From Symsagittifera roscoffensis (taxonomy: Eukaryota > Xenacoelomorpha > Acoela > Convolutidae), in assembly GCF_963678635.1 (NCBI RefSeq), contig NC_087071.1, positions 47,104,889 to 47,168,888 on the forward strand: DNA of 64,000 nucleotides, given 5' to 3'. Positions 1-11,930 of this stretch are shown here, piece after piece; positions within the stretch are counted from its first letter, which is position 1; each line of letters starts with the position of its first letter. Below the pieces are notes generated by a model. That model saw only the letters and a list, made by a program, of their open reading frames with translations. It was not told the origin of the DNA and did no database searches. The translations under genes were made by a program, and so were the position numbers.

Positions 1-1845
1 GTTTCCTTGTACTCCAGAGCCGAAACGATTCAGCAGGATGTCGAATATCTTGCGAGCGCTGTCTCTCTCATTGGCTCTTTTCGCCATTACACAATTTAGT
101 GCAGTACCCTCCAGGTTGCTCGTTAGTGCGCTGCATTCTTGTTTCTTGGAGAGATTCTCTTCCTCAAAGTGTAACTTCATCACCTCTATCCAAGTATCAA
201 TGCAGCCGTCGGACTCGTCTTTGTATGACTTCGGCTTTTTCAGTGTCCTTCTTGACCTCTCTCCTCTCTCGGTTGACTTCGAGAGTTTGGTGATGAATGT
301 TTCGAGAGATCTGTTCAGAGGCTCGAACATCGAGGCATACATCGTTGTGACCTGTGAGACTGTAGTCAGATCCGGCACTGAACTGACTTGTGGCACAGTT
401 GCCAATCTTGTCTCCGGGGTAGCATCTGCCTCTGGCGGGACTGAGTTCGTCCAGCCAGGCCTCGACGGGGCTGCCCTTGGCCGCTCCTTGTTCCTAGGTT
501 CGTAGTTCGTTCTCGAGCTCTGCTGGGCCCTGGCATTGCTGCCCGTACCATCTCCATCATTCGCATGGCGTGAGCCATCCCTTGGGTTGGAACGCCCCCC
601 CAATTGCCCCCATTCAAGATCGCGTCGAGCTTCTGCATCATTAAGTCAGATTTGGCATCTAACCTCTTTTCCAGGCCAGTCATCGTATGGGCGTAGATAT
701 TATCATGATCGTTCAATAATCGCTCGATCTCTCGTGTCATCCTTGCCTCTCTTTCCTCTGACTCTTTGTTTGCCTGTGCCAGGCTCTCAGCCAGGCATTG
801 ATCGGTGTTACGAATCAATTGAGCCTGATCAAAACTCGCCTGCGACTTCACGTGCGTTAGTTCATCTCTCAAATTCTCTCGACCATGGTGAGCTCTCTCG
901 TCAACTTGATCTATTCTCTTAGTCATGTCCCGTCTCAATTCATCCAGACCATTCATTACACCAGCGAACATGTCACTTATGTCACCAGTTGCCCCCAATG
1001 GCGGGGTTAGCCCCAGAGAAGACGAGGTCAACTGCGGCTGTAGCCTGGTACTTGATGACGCACCGCCTTTTTGCTTGTGCATCGACGTCATCAATCTGTC
1101 GAACGTTGATGACGCTCCCATTGTTATCTCATCTGACATAGGCCTGGTCGGCGAGGCAGAAGACGCCTTCCTGCTCATGTCGCTCCTTGGCCACGGTGTG
1201 AAGTTCACATCCGGATGGGTTATCTCCGGTTGGTCGTAAGTAGAGGATAGACCTTCGGCCTGTAGTGAAGCCATGCGCTCATCGTACAAAGACTTCAAAC
1301 TTTTCTTTGCCTTCGAGACCGTTTGCTCTTCACTTGGACTCATACTCGACATCATCGCGTTGTTGCTCTGCTTGGCCAAAGATGAGTGCGTACTTGTCGG
1401 ATATAAAGGTTCTTTTCTCCACTTATAGCTCTTAGTCTCCGACTTGGACATTCCCCTGTAAAAACACTTCCTCCCGAGGCTCAACCTCCGAACGCTCCGA
1501 GGTCTGCTCTGTCCTCTCGACTCCCTCCCGTTCGGGGTCCTCGTCTGGCTCAAAGTCGGGTCGAATGAGCGTTCGCTCCCCTTCGTCAAAGGGATCCACT
1601 AGCGTCTCGCTCGCAGGCCCGACCTCGGCGTTCCGCCCTTGATTGCCATCGAGGTTTTTCTCGTTCCTTAGTTTCATTTCGCTCACTGAAAGATCAGGTT
1701 GACCTTTAGTCGATTCGTCTTCAGCAAACGCGTCGGAAGCGCTGCTAAACGAGGATTGGCTACGCCTAGTTTTAAATTTCCGCGTGCTTCCCTTGCTTAG
1801 CCTGGGAATCTTAGTAGTCGATCCTAGTGAGTCCCTGCGCTGCAT
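1..1845 (-). pseudogene. Gag of diverged element D (broken, runs off window)
   Basis: Gag-like structural protein of a Ty3/gypsy-type element on the minus strand. The start is set at the ATG at 1845 because the N-terminus there (MQRRDSLG...) lines up with the Gag starts of elements A, B and C (MRRSRVP...). The reading frame changes between about 1590 and 1432 and again near 400, so it is broken. The middle is a charged coiled-coil region containing a 'KLDAIL' stretch shared with the other Gags. The last part (about 365 to 1) is the conserved retrotransposon Gag core: matches include DGCIDTW, NLEGTAL and LLNRFGSG. Sequence divergence from A-C is high, so this is a sister lineage rather than another copy. 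The zinc knuckles and Pol would lie to the left of the window. Confidence 0.75.
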
Positions 1846-2289
1846 ACTTTTTAACAAATAAAAATATTCGTATAATTTGATGGCGATGCACACGTACCGC
1901 AAACAGGATCAAGTTAAATTACTTAATGCTGCTTACTCAATTCCGTTAGTATCAAAATTTCTCTTAGATTTCTTAACGACAAAACTAGTGACTCAGCTAA
2001 AGTTACACACAGGGTCTACTCAGTATTAATCTAATGCTAACTCAACCCTGTTGTATAGTATATTAGTATCACAAAATTTTCATAAGATATAATCAACACA
2101 CAAAACACAATCGATAATCAGATAAGAATATCCTACAGGTGACAGCGACCTTTCGTCAGAATCAATTTACGGCCACACTCTTATCAAGTCACTGCTTTGT
2201 TAAAAACAAACAATCTTTGGTAAAAAGCAGTGATGATTCAGAAATAGATAAATAAAACCTAGTCTTAAAGAAAAAGACTTCCCTCAATC

Positions 2290-2610
2290 GGAACGATCCG
2301 AAAGAACGAAGCCCAGGACACAGTCTTCTCAGGTGGGTGTGTATTTGCCTAATAGACCCACCGAGTTCTTCTTTTAGGTGTCCTGCGATTGCCCGAGCTG
2401 TCCTACTAAGTAGCTCAAGGCAACCTCTGATCGAAAATTTGTAAAGTCTATGAAAAAGCTCTCCCACACCCGGACTGCTCCAAGTGCACGAGAGTAGGGA
2501 ACAACTTTTTTTCTCAAGTGAGTGTGTATTTGCTTAATACACTCACCGAGGTCTTCCTTTATTTGTTCCCGGATTGCCCGAACTTTCCTATTAAGTAGCT
2601 CAAGGCAACC
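2290..2610 (-). repeat. Two tandem structured units, about 185 bp apart, in the D leader
   Basis: Unit 1 (about 2290-2428) and unit 2 (about 2470-2610) are clearly homologous; both end with AAGTAGCTCAAGGCAACC. Each can form two nested stems. Outer stem: 2314-2321 with 2378-2385 (CAGGACAC/GTGTCCTG) in unit 1, and 2497-2504 with 2563-2570 (GGGAACAA/TTGTTCCC) in unit 2. Inner stem: 2332-2338 with 2356-2362 (GGTGGGT/ACCCACC), and 2518-2525 with 2539-2546 (GTGAGTGT/ACACTCAC). The paired bases differ between units but stay complementary, which argues for a selected RNA structure. Possible roles are packaging, dimerisation or translation; these are inference. Confidence 0.65.
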
Positions 2611-2859
2611 ACACAACCAAAATCACAGTCAAAAAAAAATTTTTTTCTTTGTTCGGGTACTTCTGATACACCCGATCTAGAATCCAAAGTTGATCACGAA
2701 TTTCCGGGTCAAAATGGGTTCCTATGATTCTGATAAGCATGCCTAATATCCTAATATGATCCTAATTAAATGGATATTTTCCGTTTCCCAAGTTGCCACA
2801 GAAGGTTTCCTCAAGTTTCTAACAAGGAAGGTTGTTAGAAGGTTTAAGACACTCCGGTT

Positions 2860-3790
2860 GGTTATATCGTAGGGTTGTTAAGACACTTAGCCTACCTCAG
2901 AGGGTTACTTCGGAGGGTACCTTAATCACCCAAGTTACTTCGGAGGGTCGCCCTAACTTTACTAAGGAGGGTCAAAAAGATGCTTAATATGCTCCGGAGG
3001 GTTACCTCGGAGGGTACCTCCAAAATTTTCAAATTTTTTCACCTCACTTAGAAGGTTCTTCCACTAGCTTCATAAAAGCGTCAAAACAAGCTAAAAGCTC
3101 TATGGGGTGCTGTTTTAACTTCTTTGGATCGTCTCGTGGAAATTTTCCACTAAGGAGGGTTGCTAAGGGGTTTAGCTGACTCCGGAGGGTTACTTCGGAG
3201 GGTTCCCCAAAAATCAAGAAAAAAGGTTATGTCACCGCAGTAAAGCCTCCGAAAGCGGTCTACCTGGCTTAAAACTAGGTTGGCTGACTCGGTCAACCTT
3301 CCCAGTAGGATAAAAGGTGATTTTATTAAAATTTTATGCCGCTCGGAGGGTTCCTCGTGATTTGGATCCTCCGAACCAACAAATTCTGAAAAATTTTTCT
3401 TTTCCGAAATAATCAACCCAAAAACGGTTGCGATCCGGAAAAGTGGTCAAAAACGTCGACTTATGGTACCAAAGTTATCCCGATCGGATGACTAGTTTTT
3501 GAGAAATCGCCAAAAACGCGTTCGTCGAAATGGCCTTTTTTCACCACCTATACAGGTTCTGAAAGACTTTTTCCGCAATTCCGGTCGAAAGGGCCTAAAA
3601 ATAATTGAAATGAGCGAAGTAGCCCTGTACGGCACTGGAATAATGCAAAAAACCGGACTAAAATTGGTTTAGAAACAAAAATTTGGCCAATAACTATCAA
3701 ATTTGGATCCTCCGATACCTTCCTTTTCCAAACCTTAAGTCGTTAGCTCTATCCACGGAGCTACTCGGAGGGTTACCCAAAAATTTCTCT
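2860..3790. repeat. Dispersed GGAGGGT-motif repeats
   Basis: A degenerate short motif, roughly (C)TCGGAGGGTTAC, recurs at irregular spacing through this stretch, for example near 2920, 2940, 2995, 3010, 3185, 3197, 3345 and 3765, with similar copies near 4250 and 4915. It looks like an old, scattered simple repeat in the D leader. No coding potential is apparent. Confidence 0.5.
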
Positions 3791-4971
3791 AGTAACCGAG
3801 CACGTTATGCTAGCACGCTCCTAACGCAAAAAATTTTATTGCTCTAATTCTAAAAACTCAAAAACTCGATCCCCAAAACAGATTGACGAAATACAGAAAA
3901 TTATCAAAATTTTGATCGAAAAATTTTTGTTTTTTCTAACTTCTACTGAGTCTTTCCTCACGCGATTTCTTTAGTGAAGGGGATCGAACTACGTAGCTAC
4001 TCCCTATATCAATGCTTTTTGCTGTTCGGAAAAGCTCGGATATCCAAAAATTTGGGGGTCTACAGTTTGGTCGAAAATCGATAAGTTTCGACAAAATTTG
4101 GGTGTTTCTTGGGTCTAAATAGTAGATAAGTAATATATAATTAGAATAATAATCTATTAATAGTCGTTAATGAATATACTATACCCTCCTTTGCACCAAA
4201 ATACCCGAATTAAGACCCTTAACTCGGAAATTTGTTATCGATGGAGGGTACAATCGGACCGCGCCAATCGTGCCCCCCACCACTTAAGTTTTAATGAAAT
4301 AGTACCCGAACGATACTAAAATTGCTTCAACGATACCCAACAGTCGTTGCGAATGTTGTCCCTGATGTCCCTCTTGAGTGTGGAACACGTCGGTCAGCTT
4401 GCCACTCTACCCTCCGGTCACCGGCAAAATCACCATTAACGTGCTTAAACACTCAAATTACACTCGAGGGAGGGTATCCAACCCTTCACCAAAACACACA
4501 ATCTTTCTATCAGAAACGATATAAATCAATCTGAAACAACAACAAATAGGAAGGTCAGATCACATCTCGTCCGGAAATAACATATAAACTGTCACTTTAT
4601 GTTTTTAACTGTTTTTGGTCTTTTTTGGATTTTTTACTGTTTTCTGTACTTTTTTGTTTTCAAATAAATTTATTTTTGGCTTTTTCTTGGTTATACACTA
4701 TTTTTGTTTGGTTTTACTCTTTCTCTTCAATTGTTTTTGGTCCCGGGACCTTGGGACAAGCGGGCTCATGACTTCCCACCTAACCATCCGGCCCCCGGAA
4801 TTTTCGGTGTTAACTAAGTTAAAAAGCTAAATAGTACTAGACAGAGGGTACGCACCTTCCCCCCAGTACAATTACGGTCATTAAGGCCTATAACTCGGGC
4901 ATACGCCCGGAGCGGAGGGTTCGTCGCTGAAACGCTTGCTGATCATGATGGTTTCATGCCTTTGACAGGCC

Positions 4972-4986
4972 CACCCAGGAGCGCCA
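4972..4986 (-). promoter_or_regulatory. Candidate primer-binding site of element D
   Basis: Minus-strand TGGCGCTCCTGGGTG, 12 bp inside the LTR end. The same 15 bases occur at the same place in A and B, although the D LTR and leader are otherwise strongly diverged. That conservation, and the initial TGG (complement of tRNA 3' CCA), support a tRNA primer site. I cannot name the tRNA. Confidence 0.65.
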
Positions 4987-4998
4987 TAAAAATATCTA

Positions 4999-5877
4999 TG
5001 TAACATTCGCCCAAATACTACACAGCGACGGAGCGTAGAAAAAGTACCTATTAACGACTGGCAGGCGTCAGTTACCTTAATCCTACTCGTTTTTCACCGT
5101 CTCGACCTCGCCAGTTGATTTTCTGGTCTGTCTAGGGCAAAGTAAAAAGTTACCATTTTTAGGCCATCAGTCAAACGACTTTTGATCAGCTTTCGTTTAC
5201 ATGCGAACACAACCACATAGCTGAGTCTCGGATCCTCAGACTACGTGATTGCTATTAAAAACACGGCTCAAACAACCTATTTTAATATGTTTTTGTGTGA
5301 CTGTTCTATATTAAATCCATTGGAGATGGATTGACCCTTTCCTCTTTCTAGCTACTCATATTCTGAAATATCAAATAATACCGGTGTTAATTAAGAGATC
5401 TATGACATTCAAGTAGCTACAAAGTTAGTTTCATACAGTCCCTTCACATAAAACAGTCTCTGGGGGACCAAGCCTCCGTTCCCGTAATATTCCTGCGATA
5501 ACGCTCTTATCTCTTCTAATTTGTGTCACGGGAGGGTTCCGTGGTATATTACTTCCCCACTGAAGCTTCCTTCTCCTCTAATATCCACTGCTAAGGTTCT
5601 TATCGTGTGTTGTTGCCACGATAAGAGGCTTCGTGTTTTTCGTATCTTATGCGACCGTTTTTCACACTATCTGTCGTTGTTGTGTTTTTTCGTCCTTTTC
5701 AGTCAAAATGGCCGTTTTTCGTATTTCTGAGAAATATTCCCCTTCTGATCGAAATTTTAAAAATAAAAATTCTAGAATATTCCTACCCTCCTTCGCAATA
5801 CTTTTTCGTTAATAAGGCCTTTAATCATTCTTTTTCACGTCGCAAGGTTGCTCTGTGGCAATCTGGCAAATGGCACA
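4999..5877 (-). repeat. 5' LTR of element D
   Basis: About 879 bp in minus orientation. Read in sense it starts TGTGCCATTTG (at 5877) and ends CGAATGTTACA (at 4999); both ends match the LTR ends of A-C (TGTGCCAGTCG... and ...GAATGTTACA) and give canonical TG...CA termini. The interior is diverged, but a hairpin with the stem ATCCAT/ATGGAT near 5317-5333 corresponds to the conserved hairpin in the A-C LTRs. A second strong hairpin (CTTATCGTG/CACGATAAG) lies near 5599-5625. Confidence 0.7.
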
Positions 5878-5969
5878 ATACTGCTATCGCTACATAAGCT
5901 AAAAACCTACATAAAACAAGTTTACATGCGCACGAAACTAAAAACCTGTAGTCAAAAAATTGAAAAATA
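5878..5969. other. Short spacer between D LTR and fragment F
   Basis: 92 bp that match neither LTR type. Probably the original flank of element D, or of the target into which F inserted. Nothing else is recognisable. Confidence 0.4.
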
Positions 5970-6132
5970 TGTAACAGTCGCCTACTTAAGAAATAGGCCC
6001 CATAACCATTGGCTCAAGGGTCAGGGATACAATCTATTGTGATTTTGTACCTCATTCAGTCGGAGCCAATTCGTTTCACTTGCGACATGAGACTACAAAC
6101 CGTCTTAATGCTTGAAATCTACTACCAAAAGT
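5970..6132 (-). repeat. LTR fragment F (A-C type), cut by E
   Basis: The 3'-terminal 163 bp of an A-C type LTR in minus orientation. On the plus strand it begins TGTAACAGTCGCC and continues through the same sequence as 19134 onward and 41665 onward (CATAACCATTGGCTCAAG etc.). The left boundary is a clean LTR terminus next to non-element DNA, so F is a 3' LTR or solo LTR of a minus-strand element. It stops abruptly where E starts. Confidence 0.75.
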
Positions 6133-6514
6133 CGTGCCAGTCGGTCATATTTGGTAGTTTGACTTTGAACAGCGCGAGAAACATGATTTTGGGATGAAAT
6201 TGAATTTTTCGAAAATTCGAATTGGGCATGTCATGCTCAACTTTCTCGCGACAACTGAAAATCTCAGAAACATAAGATCAGAACAACCGAATTACAACCG
6301 CGGTAAAGTGATCGAAAAAACGGTGAGAAATTGCTATTCGCGATTTCCAGATATAATACCATACTCGAGTAGAGCTGACTATCCTGAAATAGAAGGCAGA
6401 ACGATTGCGAACCAAGAAGATACAAATTAGAAGTCCACCATTTGGAACTTCGGTGGAAAGGTGGACAGTTGAAGTCTCCCAATGGTCCAAAACCAAAACT
6501 CGATTCTCAAGTTA
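6133..6514 (+). repeat. LTR fragment E (A-C type), cut by C
   Basis: The first 382 bp of a plus-orientation LTR, starting CGTGCCAGTCGGTCATATT (the usual terminal TG is CG here) and including the hairpin around GAAATTGCTATTCGCGATTTC. It is interrupted where the complete 5' LTR of C begins at 6515. E lies inside F, so E inserted after F, and C inserted into E. The rest of E is not in the window. Confidence 0.75.
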
Positions 6515-7395
6515 TGTGCCAGTCGGCCATATTTGGAAGTTTGACTTGAGCACTGTGCGGAAGGCATGATTTTGCGGTCAAATTCAATTTTTCAAAAATT
6601 CGAATGGAGCCTGTCATGCTCAGTTTTCTCGCGGAAACTGAAAATATCGAAAAAAGAAGATCAGAAGGACCGAAACGCAATTGCGGGAAAGTGGCAAATA
6701 AAAACAGTGGAAAATTGCTATTCGCAATTTCCGTCAAAAAGAGCGAGAGTAGAGCTGTCTTGTTCTTGACAGAAAAAAATGAACACTGAAAGGAGAGTAA
6801 TCCCGAGTGGACCAGAGTGAACCTTCGGTGGAAGGGTGGACAGCCTAAGATTCTCAATGGGCCAGATCAAAACTTATTTCTTAAGTGAAAACTGATTGAT
6901 AACAAACTTCTCGAGTTAAACTTAATTACTCATTGATTCTAGAGTTATTTACTAGTTTAATTACCTCTTATTCTCAAGTGTGCTGCTATGCGAGTACCCA
7001 AATTAATTCTCTTGAGTGTAATTTATGATTGTTATGTTGAGATAAGGCGAGTTTCAGGTTGATCCATCTGAAATGGATCAAAGTTCCACTGTCTAACAAA
7101 AGGAAACTGTACGGATTGTTCCGACCCTGTTTTTAACGGCGTTCGTGTATTTTGGGTATTTTGAGACCTTAGTATGGGGAAAATCTTATTTCCTGAAGGG
7201 GGGGGGGGGGGGTATTTTGTTTGTGGCCTTTAAGCTGTAACGGGTTTTAGTCTCATGTCGCAAGTGAACCGAATTGGCTCCGACCCTTTTTGAGGTAGAA
7301 AAACACAAGAGATAGTGTTTCTGACTCTTGAGCCAATGGTTTTAGGGCCTATTTTTCTTAAGCCTCATATGTGACCGAAGTAGGCGACTGTTACA
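6515..7395 (+). repeat. 5' LTR of element C
   Basis: 881 bp from TGTGCCAGTCGG to ...CGACTGTTACA, colinear with the A LTR (42281-43168) and the reverse of the B LTRs. It contains the conserved hairpins GGAAAATTGCTATTCGCAA (near 6711) and GATCCATCTGAAATGGATC (near 7062). Differences from A and B: the candidate splice donor GAGGTAAGG reads GAGATAAGG, AATAAA is changed to AACAAA, and a run of about 15 G lies at 7198-7212 where A has four. Confidence 0.85.
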
Positions 7396-7406
7396 TAGTG
7401 TTTTTA

Positions 7407-7426
7407 TGGCGCTCCGCTCCTGGGTG
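7407..7426 (+). promoter_or_regulatory. Primer-binding site of C, with 5-bp duplication
   Basis: TGGCGCTCC followed by a duplicated GCTCC before TGGGTG. A and B have the uninterrupted 15-base site at the same distance from the LTR. The first nine bases of the match remain. A perfect complement of the tRNA B box (GGAGTCGAACC, 7448-7458) follows, as in A and B. Confidence 0.55.
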
Positions 7427-7889
7427 TTTTTACGACATCATGACTACGGAGTCGAACCCACTTGACACAGCTCCGAGCGACATGCCCATTCTAGAGTACC
7501 GGTGGTACGGTTCAGCGGGAACGTGTAAGCCTTCCGGTTGTACCGTGATAGTTTCTTAAGAAAACTCGAGAAAACTTCCTGGTACGCTCTCCGAACGAGG
7601 CTTAGCTAACCGAGTAAGGGGGTAACTAGGGGGCCAAAACCACGAGCAAAAAGACAAAAAGCGGAATAAAAACCGAAAAAGACTAGAAAAAGGAACAAAA
7701 ACTATGAAACAAAAAATGGCAGTGACTTTGACACCAGATTAGTTGGATCAAGCCTTTATATCAATTAAATAGTATACCCATACTGTTTTACAAGACCGAT
7801 CGTTTCAATCATCCTAGCAATCTAATCCAGCAACCTCGATAAGGTGCCCGAGTGTGGGGCGTTGTTAAGGGTTTTCAGATAGCTTGCAA

Positions 7890-8095
7890 CTTAGCTGGAC
7901 AACTAGGAGACTTGACTGGTCGAAGTGACCAGCCGATTGGGAAAGTGGTTCACAAGGATTAAGCTGAACCGCCTGGAGACTTGCCTGGAAGAGGTGACCA
8001 GCCGAGTAGGAAGGTGGTTCACAAGGATTGAGCTGAACCGCTAGGAGACTTGACTGGAAGAGGTGACCAGCCGAGTAGGAAGGTGGTGCTGGCGA
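7890..8095 (+). repeat. About 60-bp tandem repeat in C leader
   Basis: Three adjacent units built around GACTTGACTGGAAGAGGTGAC, CAGCCGAGTAGGAA and GTGGTTCACAAGGATTGAGC. Each unit can form short hairpins (GGTTCA...TGAACC and CTGG...CCAG). Homologous triplets lie at 40965-41170 (B) and 43660-43860 (A). Confidence 0.7.
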
Positions 8096-8989
8096 CAAGT
8101 GCAGTGCACGTCAAGAAGACAACCAACACGGGACCGGAACAACAAGAGGAGGACGCGCAGGGGTGTTCTCAAGTTGGTCAAAACGGGTATCGTTCAAATC
8201 CACATTACATTATAGGAGATAAGTGTAAATTTGGATAAGCGGAATCCCCCGGTTTTGAGGAACGTTTTTGCACAAGCAGGCCTGAAAACAGATTCTACGG
8301 TTTTCTCTCGAGAGGTTTAGCACCCGGCGCTTAAGGTAATTTTTGGCTTAAGAGGGGCTAAAGAGGGGGAGGTTAGAAGGGGGGATGGTTAGGTTAGAGG
8401 TTGGCGGTTGTATATTGTATAAAGGGAGGACACATTAGAGTAACTAATTGATCGACATCGTCAATTTAGTTACATTAGAACCTTATACGCGTCAATTATA
8501 AGAAGCGGATATCCAAATTTAGGATCGAATTAAGGTAGGTACCCTGGTCGGATCGGGTGGGTGGGTTGTACGGAAGTAGACAGTTTTTGTGATACCCCAT
8601 AAGATTGCTAGCAAGGGGGAGGAAAACGCGTGGCAATCAGGTACCAGACGTTTTTTTTCGGATAAAGGTTGACATCTGTCAGCTTTGAGTTTTAGGTGGG
8701 TTCATCTCTCTGTTTTTATTATTTTTCCTGTTTAAGTTTTTACGTTTTGGTAAGAATTTTTGTTGGTTTTTGAACGGACAGGTGATCACAAGATACCTAC
8801 GAGCAAGTTGGGTTTCAACTTGCCTCGAAATATCAGAAAGGGAGATAAATACAGTGGGGTCAGTATTTGAAGCTTTTAGCCATTAAGATTGGGTTTTTGG
8901 GATTTTTTTTTACTAGAGCTCAAGTGGTGGTACATGGTACAGTGGTTCAAGAGTCCCCACAACGAAGAGGAGGAAGTCCTACTATCCAG

Positions 8990-9620
8990 ACACTTGGGAC
9001 ATTCTTGGGACGGTGCAGTCTTGGGACAGTACAGTCTTGGGACAGTGGTCCTAGGGCAGTAGTCTTGGGACAGTGGTCTTGGGACAGTAGTCTTGGGACA
9101 GTAGTCTTGGGGCAGTGGTCTTGGGACAGTAGTCTTGGGACAGTAGTTTTGGAACAGTGGTCGTGGGACAGTAGTCTTGGGGCAGTGGTCTTGGGACAGT
9201 ACAGTCTTGGGACAGTGGTCTTGGGACAGTACAGTCTTGGGACAGTGGTCTTGGGACGGTGCACTCTTGGGACAGTAGTCTTGGTACAGTGGTCTTGGGA
9301 CGGTGGTCTTAGGACAGTGCGGTCTTGGGACGGTAGAGTCCTGGGATAGTGGTCTTGGGACGGTGCGGTCTTGGGACGGTGCAGTCTTGGGACAGTACAG
9401 TCTTGGGATAGTGCAGTCTTGGGATAGTGATCTTGGGACAGTACGGTCTTGGGACAGTACAGTCTTGGGGCAATAGCAGAAGGTACTGGGACAGCACCGA
9501 GTAGTCTTGGGACAGTAGAAAGAAAGCTTGAGACAATATAAAGAAGAATTGGGATAATACCGGAAGGTCTTGGGACAGTACAAAAGAGTGGTGTGACTGA
9601 AAGGTTCTAAGACAGGTCGA
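8990..9620 (+). repeat. 14-bp minisatellite, degenerate, in C leader
   Basis: Repeats of CTTGGGACAGTGGT and variants. Because 14 is not a multiple of 3, the repeat cycles through all three frames and leaves long open frames on both strands; those are by-products of the repeat, not evidence of a protein. The C copy is more degenerate than those in A and B. Confidence 0.85.
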
Positions 9621-9844
9621 AATAACAAATCGCTAAATTAAGATCGATTTATAGTCGGAACACTAAATCGCGATAAATCCGATCCTGTTGGGATCACGAA
9701 TTGGTAAAACTTTTACAGGTCTTAAAAGGGAATAGGAACGTTGCTTATTATTATTATATCTTTTACTTTTTCAGAGTTTTTATCCTTAGAATAGAATTTT
9801 GTAAATAGCAATATTGTAAAAAAAGATAGTTGTATATAAAAGTC

Positions 9845-11930
9845 ATGAGACGGAGTAGGGTACCGATATTTGAAAAAAGAGCTACGGGGTCAAAAATAAA
9901 ACATAACTCAACGAAGCGAAAAGTGACAACAGTTGGCTCAAGAATAACAAGAAAGAACTTTTCAGTGAGCATGGTCAATACAAGAAGTTCAAAAGAAAAT
10001 AAGGGCGCTGAAGAGAAACAAACGGAACCTGCCATTGAGATTGACCTAGAGACACCAGACCAGAGTGTTGATGAGGTGGAGAAGAAGACAACGGAGTCGA
10101 CACCGATGCCAAATGCAGAGGAACAAAACCAAAAGACAATGGAATTCTCACCGATAGACACAGTGGAGGACATCACAGGCAACACGCCAGAAACGGTAAA
10201 AGACGAGTCTCAAATAAAAAGAACGTCATTCAAAGAGAGGAGAGCGATGATGGTTGGAATGAAGTCGAGAGACGCAGTGGCGGAAGAACCAAAAGCCGAG
10301 AAAGGCAAAACATTTGGAACAGTTTCCACGATAACAACAGAGGCCAACCAAGACGATGACCAGGTTAAACAAGGGGCGGCAACCAGCAATAGAGCGACAC
10401 CAAACCATGGAATAACAACTCCTCTTGAACTGGGCGATTTGATGGCAAAGCTAGATCAGATCGACAGGAAACTGAAGGACAGCAAGGAGGATAGAGAGAC
10501 GATAAAGAAACAATTGAGATACAACAAACACGAGTACCTGGATAACTACTTCATTCTGGCAAGGGCGACAGAGGAAAAGCTTCAGCAGATGTCAGACAAG
10601 GTAGAGGCCACTGAAGGAGAGCGAGATAAGAACATCAAAAAAGACATGCAGGAAATGAAGCAACGTTATGACGCTGTGAACAGCCAGTTGGGGAGTCTGG
10701 AAACGAGAATGGATACAATGAGAAGGGATCAGGCTGAGAGTTCAAGTGCCATACAAGCAAAACTAGTTGCCATCTTGAGAAACTCTACATCACAAGACAG
10801 GCCGGTAACGGATCGAACGCAAGGTAATATAGTTGATTTCGTAGAACCACAACGGAATAAACGGCAATCAACACCGTTGCCATTACCCCGGGATGTGGTG
10901 AGCACAGCACCGGGGGCCAAGACAATTGTGAAAAGTGGAACAGCAAATACGACAAGTGGTCCAGAAGATTCCACGACTTACAATAACGTGGGACCGGACG
11001 CCATGACGTGGGCGAGCACCTGAGAGATGATGAACAGGACACTGTAGGCCTTCGCCACGAGGAACACTGACTCGAGCGACAGAGGAGGTAGCAAATCCAG
11101 GAAAACTTTCAAAAAACCGAAAGAATTCAAGGATGATTCAGACGGATGCAATGATACTTGGGTAGAAGTCATGAGATTACACTTGGAACAAGACAACTTG
11201 AACGTTGAAAGACAAGCATGTACAGCGATACTCAGCAACTTAGAAGGCACAGCGTTGAAAAGCGTAGTTGCGAAGGAGGAAGAGGAACGCGACACAGAGG
11301 ATAAATACTTCGAGATATCGTTGAATCGATTCGGGTCAGGCATGAAGGGTCACCAAGCGATGATGCGATTTTAAAAGAGAAGGCAAAGGGACGATGAATC
11401 AATTGAGACGAAGAAGTGATTCTGAGGAGTCAACAAACAAGAGAAACTTTAGCATCGCCTCAAAGTTCATTGATGAGGTAAAAAATGATGACTTGAGAAC
11501 AATGTAAGCGATGTACTATACATTGTCGAAAGACAATGCACCGACTCCAGAAGAGATGAGACAGAAGTCAAGAGAATACATGCTAATGAAGCCCAAGAAA
11601 TACACATACTCGGATAGCAGGAACATGCAAGGGGGGAGTCAACCACAAAGGTCGTCATGTTACAAGCCTAGAGATGACATGGAAAAACGTAGATCATGCG
11701 CAAACTGCGGGTCAGCTGATCATCACGTGGCGGATTGCACAACATACAAACAGGGCATGAAGAGCCTGTGATAAGCACCAGATGAGGAAGATATGAGCCA
11801 GATGGAAGAACACGAGTACTATAGTGGCTTGCTCATCAAAATAGGTGCGAGATGCTTCTTCTGAAATCAAGAGGGGTACTTCAGGATGGACTGTCCTTTG
11901 TTTTGGGAGGCAGTCAAGAACCAGAGTCAC
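9845..11930 (+). pseudogene. Gag of element C (broken)
   Basis: Starts at the ATG at 9845 (MRRSRVPIFEK..., matching A and B). An acidic N-terminal region and a coiled coil (about 10430-10770) stay open to 11023, where a Trp codon has become TGA. More stops follow near 11045, 11372, 11506 and 11770, and a short deletion near 11400 removes part of the Gag core. The first CCHC knuckle survives (CANCGSADHHVADC, 11698-11739); in the second, near 11850, the second Cys codon is TGA. A and B show the intact order. Confidence 0.85.

Larger units (their letters stand above)
1846..4998 (-). other. Leader (5' untranslated region) of element D
   Basis: About 3.15 kb between the D LTR and the D gag start, with no convincing gene. 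In sense orientation (right to left) it holds an A-rich tract (T-rich on plus, about 4595-4740), many scattered copies of a GGAGGGT motif (about 2860-3790 and near 4250 and 4915), and two tandem copies of a structured unit just upstream of gag (2290-2610). Small open frames here are short and overlap the repeats. Leaders of similar length (2.4-2.8 kb), also with an A-rich tract, precede gag in A, B and C. Confidence 0.6.
7427..9844 (+). other. Leader of element C
   Basis: About 2.4 kb without a credible gene. In order: complement of a tRNA B box (7448-7458), an A-rich tract (about 7635-7725), three units of a roughly 60-bp hairpin-forming repeat (about 7890-8095), GC-poor unique sequence, the 14-bp minisatellite (about 8990-9620), then gag. 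The same order is found in A and B. Confidence 0.7.

Noticed and set aside
2189-2616. Two related small minus-strand frames as a duplicated gene
   Set aside because: They coincide with the tandem structured units and the changes preserve base pairing rather than protein sequence.
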